Positions 1-7,036 of a stretch of DNA of 35,767 nt are shown one piece after another. The position numbers were made by a program, and so were the translations under genes. The stretch is taken from assembly GCA_028717055.1 (NCBI GenBank), contig JAQUOO010000001.1, forward strand, positions 1 to 35,767, given 5' to 3'. Source of the DNA: Candidatus Omnitrophota bacterium. GTDB lineage: Bacteria > Omnitrophota > Gorgyraeia > Gygaellales > Profunditerraquicolaceae. Below the pieces are notes generated by a model. The model saw only the letters and a list, made by a program, of their open reading frames with translations. It had not been told where the DNA came from and made no database searches. The stretch's first letter is position 1. Every line of letters begins with the position of its first letter.

Positions 1-2
1 CG

Positions 3-239
3 CAGTTTCAAGGCGGAGCAGGGATTCAATCAGCCCAGTTAGTGAATTCCAAAGGCGTAAAGTCTGTTCTAACCGGGAATGTCGGACCCAACGCATTTCA
101 AACATTAAGTGCAGCAGGTATCCAGATTTATACCGGCGTTTCCGGTACGGTTAAAGAAGCTGTTGAATCATATAAGAACGGGAAATTAAAAATTACCGAA
201 AGCCCAAGCGTCGGTTCAAAGTTCGGAATGGGAAAGTAG
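3..239 (+). CDS. NifX/NifB-type FeMo-co binding domain protein, 5' truncated
   Basis: The reading frame is open from base 3 and enters from beyond the window edge, so the GTG at 42 is an internal codon and not the start. The visible C-terminal 78 residues contain GGAGIQSAQL and LTGNVGPNAFQTL, then a KEAVESYKNGKL stretch. This is the pattern of the small dinitrogenase iron-molybdenum cofactor family (NifX, the NifB C-terminus, 'orange protein'). Members bind Fe-S or Mo-Fe-S clusters as carriers; they do not imply nitrogen fixation. The gene ends 5 bases before a methyltransferase and is followed by two Fe-S MinD ATPases, a common partnership for this family. The family call is firm; the cluster it carries is unknown. 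Confidence 0.85.
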   Translation, partial: QFQGGAGIQSAQLVNSKGVKSVLTGNVGPNAFQTLSAAGIQIYTGVSGTVKEAVESYKNGKLKITESPSVGSKFGMGK

Positions 240-244
240 CCGCT

Positions 245-856
245 TTGGAAGAAGATCTTTTAGCGAATCATAAGCGCTATTTAGAGCGCAAAGCCTTATA
301 TAGCAGTCTTGGTTATGATGTCGATAAGGAGCGGGCCTTCATTTTAGATAAGGCTCAGCCTCTTTACGGCGATATCCTTGAAGCCGGGACGGGCAAGGGT
401 CATTTTGCGCTTGAGTTGGCAAAGGCAGGGTATAGTTTTATTACCTTCGATATCTCGGAAACCGAGCAGGCTTTTGCGAAACTGAATCTTCGTTACTTTG
501 GTTTTGAAAAGCAAGTTGATTTCCGTATCGAAAACGGAGAGACATTAAGCTTCAAAGATAAAAGTTTCGACGTAGTCTTTTCTGTCAATACCCTCCATCA
601 TTTAACCAATCCTTATAAGGTCATCGATGAGCTTTTGCGCGTGCTTTCTTTTAAGGGAAAGTTTGTCTTAAGCGACTTTACTCAAAAAGGTTTGGCACTC
701 ATGGATAAAATCCACGCCAGCGAAGGCAACAAGCACGAGGTCGGCAAGACCACATTATTCGATGTAGAGAAATATTTAACGGGAAAAGGGTTTAGAGTTA
801 CTAAAGCAAGCAGTAAATTTCAGGATGTTTTAATCGCCTATCACCAATTAATATGA
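245..856 (+). CDS. Class I SAM-dependent methyltransferase
   Basis: This 203-residue protein has a Rossmann methyltransferase core. Motif I is LEAGTGKGH near residues 46-54, an acidic residue ends strand 2 (TFDIS), and FDVVFSVNTLHHL is the post-motif near residue 115. The start is TTG at 245, five bases after the preceding stop, with GGAAAG just upstream. Its stop overlaps the ATG of the next gene (ATGA at 853-856), so the two are probably translationally coupled. The substrate cannot be read from the sequence. Its place inside a run of Fe-S and cofactor genes suggests a small-molecule or cofactor methyl transfer, but that is inference. Confidence 0.8.
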   Translation: MEEDLLANHKRYLERKALYSSLGYDVDKERAFILDKAQPLYGDILEAGTGKGHFALELAKAGYSFITFDISETEQAFAKLNLRYFGFEKQVDFRIENGETLSFKDKSFDVVFSVNTLHHLTNPYKVIDELLRVLSFKGKFVLSDFTQKGLALMDKIHASEGNKHEVGKTTLFDVEKYLTGKGFRVTKASSKFQDVLIAYHQLI

Positions 857-1722
857 TCATTTCAATTGCCAGCGGAAAAGGTGGGACAGGAAAGACTACG
901 GTTGCGGTTAACTTGGCGCTGTCGCTTAAGAACATTCAGCTTCTTGATTGCGACGTCGAAGAGCCCAATGCGCACCTTTTTATTCAACCGCGCATCAAAG
1001 AAGAATTAAAAGCTTATATTCCCGTGCCGGAAGTTAACGAAGCAAAATGTAACTATTGCGGAAAGTGTCGCGAAGTCTGCGCCTATCATGCGATTGCTGT
1101 ATTACCGGGAAACGAATGCAAAAAGGGTAATGTTTTGATTTTCCCGCATCTTTGCCATGGCTGCGGCGCCTGCAGTTTACTGTGTCCTCAATCGGCAATC
1201 AAGGAAGTCAATAAAGAGATCGGTGTTATAGAAATCGGCGAGAAAGATAATATACAGTTTGTCCATGGATGTCTTAATATCGGTGAGGCAATGTCTCCAC
1301 CCTTGATCAGGCAGGTTAAAAAATATATTAATCCTACAAGGACAGTGATTATCGATGCTCCTCCAGGAACATCTTGTCCCGTAATTACTGCGGTTAAAGG
1401 AAGCGATTTCTGTGTTCTGGTGACAGAGCCTACACCTTTTGGCCTGAATGACCTGATTCTGGCGGTTGAGGTATTACGAAAGTTGCAGATACCGTTTGGC
1501 GTATTCATTAATCGCAGCGATATCGGAGACGGTAAGGTTGATAACTATTGTGAGGAAGAGAATATTCCTATTTTGATGAAAATTCCATTTAGCAGAGAAA
1601 TAGCGGTTAGTTACTCCGAAGGTGTACCTATTGTAAAAAAAGACAGCTTATATCAGGATAAATTTATTAACATGTATATTAATATCTGTACAATAATAAA
1701 TGAAGCAAATAGTCGTCATTAG
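853..1722 (+). CDS. MinD/NBP35-like ATPase with inserted 2[4Fe-4S] ferredoxin domain (first copy)
   Basis: This 289-residue P-loop ATPase of the MinD/Mrp class has a deviant Walker A motif, SGKGGTGKTT (residues 7-16), and a switch region with DAPPGTSCP (from residue 168). Between them lies a ferredoxin insertion with two four-cysteine motifs, C66-C69-C72-C76 and C101-C104-C107-C111. This architecture is known in pairs next to NifX-like genes in anaerobes, including the orange-protein complex of Desulfovibrio, where a role in metal-sulfur cluster assembly or transfer is proposed. The ATG overlaps the stop of the methyltransferase, and its 3' end overlaps the second ATPase by 23 bases. The two ATPases may work as a heterodimer. 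Confidence 0.9.
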   Translation: MIISIASGKGGTGKTTVAVNLALSLKNIQLLDCDVEEPNAHLFIQPRIKEELKAYIPVPEVNEAKCNYCGKCREVCAYHAIAVLPGNECKKGNVLIFPHLCHGCGACSLLCPQSAIKEVNKEIGVIEIGEKDNIQFVHGCLNIGEAMSPPLIRQVKKYINPTRTVIIDAPPGTSCPVITAVKGSDFCVLVTEPTPFGLNDLILAVEVLRKLQIPFGVFINRSDIGDGKVDNYCEEENIPILMKIPFSREIAVSYSEGVPIVKKDSLYQDKFINMYINICTIINEANSRH

Positions 1723-2551
1723 CGGAAAAGGTGGAACAGGAAAAACCGTGCTCAGCGGTTCTCTTGCTGCGTTAGCCAATAATAAGATCATGGTTGATTG
1801 CGACGTAGATGCCGCAGATCTGCATCTTTTATTGCATCCTAAAGTTAAAGAGCGCCATGAATTTAAAAGCGGCCAGACCGCACTTATCGACAGGAAGCTT
1901 TGTAAGAGATGCGGCAAATGCATTCCCGTATGCAGATTTGGGGCCATAAAGGATGATTTTACAATTGAACGCTTTTCATGCGAAGGCTGTGGCCTTTGCA
2001 GTCTTATCTGTCCCCATAAGGCTATTCGCATGGAAGAAGATGTGGCCGGGGAGTGGTTTGTTTCCGATACCCAATACGGACCTTTCGTTCATGCTAAACT
2101 CGGTATAGCTGAGGAAAATTCCGGGAAGCTGGTAGCAAAAATAAGGCAGATTGCTAAAGAGATCGCAGAGAAAAAGGCGCTTGATTATGTAATCATTGAC
2201 GGGCCTCCCGGGATAGGATGTCCTGTAATAGCCTCATTGTCAGGTGTTGACTGCGCTTTAATCGTAACTGAACCTACGCTTTCCGGCCTACATGATGCCC
2301 AAAGGGTTAGGGAGGTAGCAAAGCATTTTAATATTTCGGTTAATCTTGTCGTAAATAAATATGATTTGAATCTAGGCATTGCAGAAAAGATTGAGGCGTT
2401 TTGCAGGGAGCAAGGTATTCCGGTTTTGGGTAGGATTGCTTTTGACAAGAAGATTGTCGAAGCGCTCGTAAAAGGGAAGACAGTAGTTGAGCATATTTCC
2501 TCCCCGGTAGCGGAAGAAATAAAGAATATCTGGGAGCAGCTAAAGAGTTGA
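1700..2551 (+). CDS. MinD/NBP35-like ATPase with inserted 2[4Fe-4S] ferredoxin domain (second copy)
   Basis: This 283-residue paralogue of the preceding gene has the same layout. Walker A is SGKGGTGKT (residues 8-16), the ferredoxin insertion has C68-C71-C74-C78 and C94-C97-C100-C104, and the switch region is IDGPPGIGCPV. The 23-base overlap with the upstream gene implies strict co-translation. Duplicate ATPases of this kind normally occur side by side, which supports a heteromeric machine. The electron or cluster donor is not evident, though a small ferredoxin is encoded later in the same run (5454). The family is clear; the client cluster is not. Confidence 0.9.
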   Translation: MKQIVVISGKGGTGKTVLSGSLAALANNKIMVDCDVDAADLHLLLHPKVKERHEFKSGQTALIDRKLCKRCGKCIPVCRFGAIKDDFTIERFSCEGCGLCSLICPHKAIRMEEDVAGEWFVSDTQYGPFVHAKLGIAEENSGKLVAKIRQIAKEIAEKKALDYVIIDGPPGIGCPVIASLSGVDCALIVTEPTLSGLHDAQRVREVAKHFNISVNLVVNKYDLNLGIAEKIEAFCREQGIPVLGRIAFDKKIVEALVKGKTVVEHISSPVAEEIKNIWEQLKS

Positions 2552-2554
2552 TCC

Positions 2555-3532
2555 ATGTTAAATACGAAGCAGCGCGACATCCATATATTGCGGTATTTCT
2601 CTTCCTTTATAAGCGTTTCGGAAGGTAAGATTATAAATATAACCGACCCTAAGCTTACATTTTGCCCTCTTGCCAGCCATCTCTATAAGGGGTTTACAAC
2701 AGCAGACAAGATGGATAAGGAAGCGCTTAAACGCGAAATCAAGAAAGCCATAGGATCTAAAATCAAAGATTTCGGTTTTTTTACTTCTAGGAGGATATTT
2801 TCAGCTAAAGATGTAGCCATCCCATACGGCGCTTCCGAAATGTTGATGTTTGCTTTAAACAAGAAAACTATAGATGTCGCCGTGATTGTTTGCGATGGAG
2901 CCGGAACAATAATAACCGATAGAGGAGATATCGCGCAAGGGGTAGGGGCGCGGATGAATAGCCTTCTTATGACTTCTCCGATAAAAGAAATTCAAGACCA
3001 TCTTAAGCGCGCCGGATGTTATTTAATCTTTGAAAATGCCTTTATTGATCAGGTTAAAGGAGTAGAGAAAGCCATTCAATCTGAACATAAAAGAATAGCG
3101 GTTACGGTTTGCGGACATGATTCCAATAAACTTAAAACGATCAGAGAGTTAGAATTTCCAAGGACCTCTATTACGATTCTTTCTGTTTGTACCACGGGTA
3201 TAAGTGAAGCGAATGTGCGGGAAATCAAAGATTATGCGGATATCGTCTGGAGCTGCGCATCGCTGGATATCAGGGAAACTGTTGGCTCGGCAGCTTTATT
3301 ACAGATTTCAAAACAGATACCAATATTTGCTTTAACTCAAAAGGGCGTGGATCTTGTGGTCGCCTATGCTCAAGATGGTGAGCCTTTGCGGGAATTAAAC
3401 AAGAGAAAACAATATCTAATATCTCTTGAACCAGGATTCTGTAAAATAAAGTTAGGCAATACGAATAATTATTTGCGCGAGGAAAAGCTCCCGGTTTTAC
3501 CGGAGGTGAATTTTGCTTTGGCAGGCGCATAA
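2555..3532 (+). CDS. DUF2099 family protein (methanogenesis marker 8-like)
   Basis: This 325-residue soluble protein resembles, from memory, the DUF2099 / putative methanogenesis marker 8 family. The recognisable blocks are an early CPL motif, KDFGFFT, PYGASEMLM, VIVCDGAGTIIT, GVGARMNSLLMTSPI, an IDQVKGVEKAI block, and FALTQKGVDLV near the end. The biochemical function of this family is unknown; it is best known from methanogenic archaea. Here it sits three bases after the second Fe-S ATPase and ahead of an IscU-like scaffold, which argues for metal-cofactor work and not methanogenesis itself. I see no transmembrane segment or classical nucleotide-binding loop. A profile search would settle the assignment. 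Confidence 0.7.
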   Translation: MLNTKQRDIHILRYFSSFISVSEGKIINITDPKLTFCPLASHLYKGFTTADKMDKEALKREIKKAIGSKIKDFGFFTSRRIFSAKDVAIPYGASEMLMFALNKKTIDVAVIVCDGAGTIITDRGDIAQGVGARMNSLLMTSPIKEIQDHLKRAGCYLIFENAFIDQVKGVEKAIQSEHKRIAVTVCGHDSNKLKTIRELEFPRTSITILSVCTTGISEANVREIKDYADIVWSCASLDIRETVGSAALLQISKQIPIFALTQKGVDLVVAYAQDGEPLRELNKRKQYLISLEPGFCKIKLGNTNNYLREEKLPVLPEVNFALAGA

Positions 3533-3564
3533 GATTAGAGGATGGGTTTTAATGGGGTGCGATC

Positions 3565-3951
3565 ATGATAAAGAAAAGTACTGTTGCTGAATATCCGCAA
3601 GAGGTAATCGATTTAATTAATAATAAGCAATATTTCGGACGGATGAATGACCCTGTAAGTTCTTCCTATTTAAAGGGGCCGTGCGGGGATGCGATGGAGT
3701 TCTACTTGGTAATTGAAAAAAATAGAATTACTGAGATTAAATATTATACCGATGGATGCCAAGCAACGCGTGCATGTGCGGCAATGGTGGCGAAACTGGC
3801 TAGTGGCAAAAGCATAAAAGATGCGCTTTCGATTTCCTCGGGGGAGATTATCGCAAAACTAAAAGGCCTTCCGGAAGATCATTTGCACTGTTCGATTCTT
3901 TCGGTGAGCACGCTTTACCGTGCAATAGCGGATTATTTATTAAAGAAATGA
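3565..3951 (+). CDS. IscU/NifU N-terminal-like Fe-S cluster scaffold
   Basis: This 128-residue protein has the IscU fold signature: GPCGD (Cys40, Asp42), DGCQAT (Cys65) and HCSIL (His108, Cys109). These match the three cluster-ligating cysteines of IscU/NifU scaffolds, and Cys71 is an extra cysteine. The usual LPPVK Hsc66-binding motif of canonical IscU is not seen, so this is a divergent, probably specialised scaffold. The ATG has a GGGGTG ribosome-binding site five bases upstream, and the stop overlaps the next start (ATGA at 3948-3951). No cysteine desulfurase gene is visible in the window, so sulfur must come from elsewhere. Confidence 0.8.
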   Translation: MIKKSTVAEYPQEVIDLINNKQYFGRMNDPVSSSYLKGPCGDAMEFYLVIEKNRITEIKYYTDGCQATRACAAMVAKLASGKSIKDALSISSGEIIAKLKGLPEDHLHCSILSVSTLYRAIADYLLKK

Positions 3952-4604
3952 TTATAACTAAACAAAAAACCATAGAAGAAATATCTGACTATGTCAAAAA
4001 CGATTCAGCTATATTTCTAATAGGTTGCGCTATCTGCGCAACTACCTGTAAAACTGGGGGAGAAACTGAGGTAAAACGGTTATCTGAGATTTTAATCAGC
4101 AAAGGAAAAGATGTAACTGGATGGGGTGTTTTGAACCCGGCCTGCTATTTACTGGAGTCAAAAAAACTTCTTAGGCGCAAAGAGAAAGAAATAGCTGCGG
4201 CAGATTCGATTATTAGCCTTGCCTGTGGCGGAGGAACACAGGCGATAGCAGAAATAATCAAAAAGCCGGTATACCCGGCTAATGACACTTTGTTTCAGGG
4301 AGAAATAGTCCGGCTTTCTCCGCAAGAGGATCGTTTTGAGAAGCAATGTCTTATGTGCGGAGAATGCATAGTCGGTATTACCGGCGGAATATGCCCGGTA
4401 ACGCGTTGTCCAAAAGGGCTGCGTAGCGGGCCTTGTGGTGGCGTTAATAAAGGGAAATGCGAGGTTGACTCTGACCGGGATTGCGCTTGGGTACTTATTT
4501 ATAATAAATTAAAAGAGCTCGGGCAGATTGAGAATCTGGGTATATTAGGCGGTTTAAGGGATTATCGCAACGAGAGGAACTACGTCTTAATTAATAAACG
4601 TTAA
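3948..4604 (+). CDS. metV: MetV-like methylenetetrahydrofolate reductase C-terminal/zinc-iron-sulfur protein
   Basis: This 218-residue cysteine-rich protein is of the MetV type (methylene-THF reductase C-terminal family). An N-terminal cluster motif CAICATTC (Cys27, Cys30, Cys34) precedes GWGVLNPACY. The C-terminal module CLMCGEC...CPVTRCPKG..SGPCGG (Cys134 to Cys163), with further Cys171 and Cys179, is typical of the family. In acetogens MetV partners MetF in the Wood-Ljungdahl methyl branch. No MetF follows here; the next genes are a tiny ORF and an MBL-fold protein. Either MetF is elsewhere or this paralogue serves another corrinoid or C1 enzyme. The start overlaps the scaffold stop, so the two are coupled. 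Confidence 0.8.
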   Translation: MIITKQKTIEEISDYVKNDSAIFLIGCAICATTCKTGGETEVKRLSEILISKGKDVTGWGVLNPACYLLESKKLLRRKEKEIAAADSIISLACGGGTQAIAEIIKKPVYPANDTLFQGEIVRLSPQEDRFEKQCLMCGECIVGITGGICPVTRCPKGLRSGPCGGVNKGKCEVDSDRDCAWVLIYNKLKELGQIENLGILGGLRDYRNERNYVLINKR

Positions 4605-4636
4605 TGCAATGAAGAAGAAAATGGATGTAAAGGAAA

Positions 4637-4747
4637 ATGAGATTAAGAGTTAAGCATATGCCGGTTAGTCCTGGATGCGACAGGAACCAAAGTCTGCAGG
4701 GAGAATTTATGAGCATAGTGAATAAAATAGAGGGATTCGTTAAGTGA
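4637..4747 (+). CDS. Possible 36-residue peptide between metV and the MBL gene
   Basis: A frame with ATG at 4637 (AAAGG just upstream, spacing short) runs 36 codons and stops at TGA 4745-4747. Internal ATG codons at 4658 and 4709 could also start it. The stop overlaps the GTG start of the next gene (GTGA), the same coupling geometry used elsewhere in this operon, and otherwise 139 bases would be empty. The peptide has basic N-terminal residues, one cysteine and no recognisable domain. It could be a real small protein, a coupling device for the GTG start, or a remnant. Confidence is low because the length is within chance. Confidence 0.3.
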   Translation: MRLRVKHMPVSPGCDRNQSLQGEFMSIVNKIEGFVK

Positions 4748-5457
4748 AAATAAAAATAATTGCTACAGGTTCCAGTAAGTTAGAACGTTTTATCCATAGG
4801 TGGGGTGTTTCATTTTTGATAGGCGACAATCTATTGTTTGATACTTTTGGCGACCCAGGCGTTCTTCTGAATAATATGCGGAAATTTAACGTTGATGCAG
4901 TCAGAATTAAGCATATAGTTTTATCTCATGATGACTGGGACCATATTTCAGGTTTATGGTATCTGCTCCCGAATCATAAAGATATTACAGTTTATATCTG
5001 CCCTGGATTTCAGCAGGAGATAAAAAGGAGAATTGCCTCATTCGGAGTGCGCGTGGTTGAAGTTGAGCCGTTTACCGAAATTAAAGAAGATGTGTTTTCC
5101 AGCGGTCAAATCGAAACTTCATGCGCTGGAAGGACTATTTTTGAACAAGCCCTGGTCATAAAATTCTTGAATAACTTGAGTATTATTACTGGATGTGCTC
5201 ATCCCGGGATTGTTAATATTATGGATATGGTCAAAGATCACTTTCAAAAAGAACATATTTATTCCGTTCTGGGAGGATTGCATTTAAAAGACAATCCGCG
5301 TGAAGTAAACTTAGAGATAATTGAAAAGCTGCACGGGTTTGGTATCCGTAAGATTGTTCCTATGCATTGTACCGGTAAATACGCAACAAAGATTATACGA
5401 GACCGGTTTGGATACGGTTTTGTGCGGATTAAAGAAGGAGATGCGATAGAGCTATGA
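4744..5457 (+). CDS. MBL-fold metal-dependent hydrolase (dihydropterin-type subfamily)
   Basis: This 237-residue protein has a metallo-beta-lactamase fold. The metal motif is SHDDWDH (residues 61-67). It is followed by GCAHPGIVNI, GGLHL and PMHCTGKYA, which resemble the subfamily annotated as beta-ribofuranosylaminobenzene 5'-phosphate/dihydropterin-type hydrolases. The second position of HxHxDH is Asp64 instead of His, which may change metal binding. The start is GTG at 4744, overlapping the stop of the upstream small ORF, and the stop overlaps the ferredoxin ATG (ATGA 5454-5457). The substrate is unknown. Pterin-related chemistry would fit the neighbouring folate-linked metV, but this is inference. 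Confidence 0.75.
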   Translation: MKIKIIATGSSKLERFIHRWGVSFLIGDNLLFDTFGDPGVLLNNMRKFNVDAVRIKHIVLSHDDWDHISGLWYLLPNHKDITVYICPGFQQEIKRRIASFGVRVVEVEPFTEIKEDVFSSGQIETSCAGRTIFEQALVIKFLNNLSIITGCAHPGIVNIMDMVKDHFQKEHIYSVLGGLHLKDNPREVNLEIIEKLHGFGIRKIVPMHCTGKYATKIIRDRFGYGFVRIKEGDAIEL

Positions 5458-5642
5458 ATAAGATAGTGAACATTGATGAAGGGGTGTGCGTTGGTTGCGG
5501 AGTATGTGTAGAACTTTGTCCCAGGAAGATTTTGTATATCGATGGAAAAAGCGGAAAATGTAAAGTAACAGATGAATCGAAATGCGACCGCCTGCGCGGA
5601 TGCGAAAAGGCTTGTCCGGTCAGTGCCATTAAGATTATTTAG
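5454..5642 (+). CDS. Small 2[4Fe-4S]-type ferredoxin
   Basis: This 62-residue protein has a classical first motif CVGCGVCVELCP (Cys12, 15, 18, 22) and an altered second motif, CDRLRGCEKACP (Cys44, 50, 54), where the usual CxxC spacing is widened to Cx5C. Seven of the eight expected ligands are obvious; Cys36 is a possible eighth. It is coupled to the MBL-fold gene by a four-base overlap and precedes a cupin. A role as electron carrier for the operon's cluster-assembly proteins is plausible. The altered second site may hold a [3Fe-4S] cluster or an unusual [4Fe-4S] cluster. Confidence 0.85.
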   Translation: MNKIVNIDEGVCVGCGVCVELCPRKILYIDGKSGKCKVTDESKCDRLRGCEKACPVSAIKII

Positions 5643-5669
5643 CTGGGTAGGCATAAAAGGAGGAAACAC

Positions 5670-6068
5670 ATGAAAGGATTTAAAGCTAATATCGAAAAAG
5701 ATACCTTAGCAAACAAAAAGTTCCGTAAAGTGTTATACACCGGGAAATACAGCCAGTTGGTGTTGATGAGCCTTTGTCCTAGGGAAGAAATCGGTATGGA
5801 AACTCACCCGGAAAATGATCAATTTTTTCGCTTCGAGGAAGGAGAGGGTAAAGTAATTATTGACGGCAGTGAATATGAAGTCAGCGATGGCGTAGCAGTG
5901 GTTGTGCCAGCCGGAGCTAAGCACAATATTATAAATACATCGGATTCAAAAGAATTAAAACTCTATACCATCTATTCTCCTGCACATCACAAAGATGGTA
6001 TAGTTAGAGAAACAAAGCAAGAAGCTGAAGCTAATGAAGCAGAATTTGACGGTAAAACTACAGAATAG
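5670..6068 (+). CDS. Cupin domain protein
   Basis: This 132-residue single-domain cupin has motif 1 around THPENDQFFRFEEGEGKV and motif 2 in VPAGAKHNIINTS, so candidate metal ligands are the His and Glu of HPEND and the His of AKHN. The tail is acidic and probably disordered. A strong AGGAGG lies just before ATG 5670. It is the last gene of the 5' run; no neighbour suggests a substrate. Small cupins of this type are widespread, and their function is rarely known. Confidence 0.8.
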   Translation: MKGFKANIEKDTLANKKFRKVLYTGKYSQLVLMSLCPREEIGMETHPENDQFFRFEEGEGKVIIDGSEYEVSDGVAVVVPAGAKHNIINTSDSKELKLYTIYSPAHHKDGIVRETKQEAEANEAEFDGKTTE

Positions 6069-6340
6069 GGGAGTCTAATTTTTTCAGGCAACCCGCTTTT
6101 ATTACGAGAAAGACCCCTCAAGTTAAATAAGAGACTTAATTTTCAAAAAGCTTGGGAGTTATAAAGTTAAATTGGGGAAGGATTAATTAAGTAGGATTAG
6201 GTCCGGTTAAGTCTGGTTAAGTTTATAGCAACAAATACGAACAGGATTAAGACTTGGGTTCGACCCCCGTCAGGTAGCCCATTTTTCTTTCGGCCATTTT
6301 TGGGCGAAATAAACATAAGGTCCTGAAGGAAAAGTCAAAG
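6069..6340 (+). other. Gene-free stretch with imperfect GGTTAAGT-type repeats
   Basis: I find no supported gene here. At about 6176-6224 there is a run of short imperfect repeats built on GGATTA and GGTTAAGT units. A tRNA-like 3' end follows (separate entry). The stretch separates the cofactor operon from the toxin-antitoxin pair and looks like a recombination junction. Confidence 0.5.
6254..6281 (+). other. tRNA 3'-end-like fragment
   Basis: A T-arm-like sequence (loop TTCGACC at 6259-6265 with a GGG/CCC stem) is followed by seven bases and C-CCA ending at 6281, as in a tRNA 3' end. No matching 5' acceptor strand, D arm or anticodon arm is present upstream, so this is not a working tRNA. 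It may be a remnant left by an integrated element, just upstream of the toxin-antitoxin pair. Confidence 0.35.
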
Positions 6341-6393
6341 AGTTAGAAAGTTAGAAATTACAACTTGACATACTTTCTAACTTATGTTAAACT
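6341..6393 (+). promoter_or_regulatory. Toxin-antitoxin promoter with overlapping 11-bp inverted-repeat operator
   Basis: A perfect -35 TTGACA (6365-6370) is followed after 17 bases by TAAACT (6388-6393). An exact 11-bp inverted repeat, AGTTAGAAAGT at 6341-6351 and ACTTTCTAACT at 6372-6382, brackets the -35 box. This is the expected layout for autorepression by the AbrB/MazE-type antitoxin encoded immediately downstream. Confidence 0.7.
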
Positions 6394-6412
6394 TCTCTCG
6401 GAGGTGAAAAAG

Positions 6413-6679
6413 ATGACTATTACAAAGCTAAAAGCCAAGAATCAGATTACCCTGCCTAGCGCAATCGTAAAGAGGCTGCGCCTTAAGCCGGAAGAGTTGT
6501 TTACAGTGGATATTGAGGCGAATTATATCAAGCTTATGCCTGTTGAGGTGGCGCCCCGCCGCTATGCCGCCGAAGAACTGAAAGCGATTGATCGGATTGT
6601 GCAGAAAGAAAAAGGTAAGGCCAAGGTATTTAAAGCTGGTAAAGAATTCTCCGAATACGTCAAAAAACTGACTAAATGA
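6413..6679 (+). CDS. AbrB/MazE-type antitoxin, SpoVT-AbrB domain
   Basis: This 88-residue protein starts at ATG 6413, chosen because GGAGGTG (6400-6406) lies at ideal spacing. A longer TTG start at 6365 would overlap the promoter and is rejected. The N-terminal TITKLKAKNQITLPSAIVKRL is a SpoVT/AbrB swapped-hairpin DNA-binding domain with its ITLP core. The C-terminal half is charged and helical and would wrap the toxin. The stop overlaps the toxin ATG. It probably binds the inverted repeat upstream and represses the pair. Confidence 0.85.
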   Translation: MTITKLKAKNQITLPSAIVKRLRLKPEELFTVDIEANYIKLMPVEVAPRRYAAEELKAIDRIVQKEKGKAKVFKAGKEFSEYVKKLTK

Positions 6680-6957
6680 AGCAAATTATTCCGCTTTCTT
6701 CGTTTGAGCGAGCCGCAAAGAAATTATCCTCATTTGATCAAAGTCAGCTTGCCGATAGTTTAGAAGATTTCAATAATTTTGTAATTACCGGCCAAGCGCC
6801 TGTTGGTTTTGGTTTCAAGAAGATAAACCATGATAAATATGAGTTTCGAGTCGGCTTAAGGCTTCGTATTGTAGTGAAGCTGGAAGGCAATATATATTAC
6901 CTGGTTTTAGCAGGTAGCCACGATGAGGTAAAGCGCTATCTGCGTAAATATCGGTAA
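6676..6957 (+). CDS. RelE/ParE-superfamily toxin-like protein
   Basis: This 93-residue protein, encoded with a four-base overlap after the AbrB-type antitoxin, has the short alpha/beta layout of the RelE/ParE superfamily: N-terminal helices (SFERAAKKLSS...), then FKKINHDKYEFRVGLRLRIVVKLEGNIYYLVLAGSHDEVKRYLR. The YEFRVGLRLRIV strand-pair and the terminal strand plus helix with His and Arg are typical. RelE homologues cleave ribosome-bound mRNA and ParE homologues inhibit gyrase; which applies here cannot be decided. AbrB-type antitoxins are more usual partners of MazF or VapC, so this pairing is a hybrid. Confidence 0.7.
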   Translation: MKQIIPLSSFERAAKKLSSFDQSQLADSLEDFNNFVITGQAPVGFGFKKINHDKYEFRVGLRLRIVVKLEGNIYYLVLAGSHDEVKRYLRKYR

Positions 6958-7036
6958 GGTAAATTTTGCAGATGGTCGGTTAATGAGGGTGATCCATGAA
7001 TTATCGGAGAGATGGTTTATAACACATGGAAGGGCT

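Noticed and set aside
42..239. Complete 65-residue gene starting at GTG 42
   Set aside because: The frame is open to the window edge and upstream residues continue the NifX-like pattern, so this is an internal codon of a truncated gene.
6062..6114. Terminator after the first cupin gene
   Set aside because: The GGGG/CCCC pairing needs a bulge and a loop of over 30 bases, with no T-tract after it.
6365..6412. TTG 6365 as antitoxin start
   Set aside because: It would begin within the -35 box; ATG 6413 has an ideal GGAGGTG.
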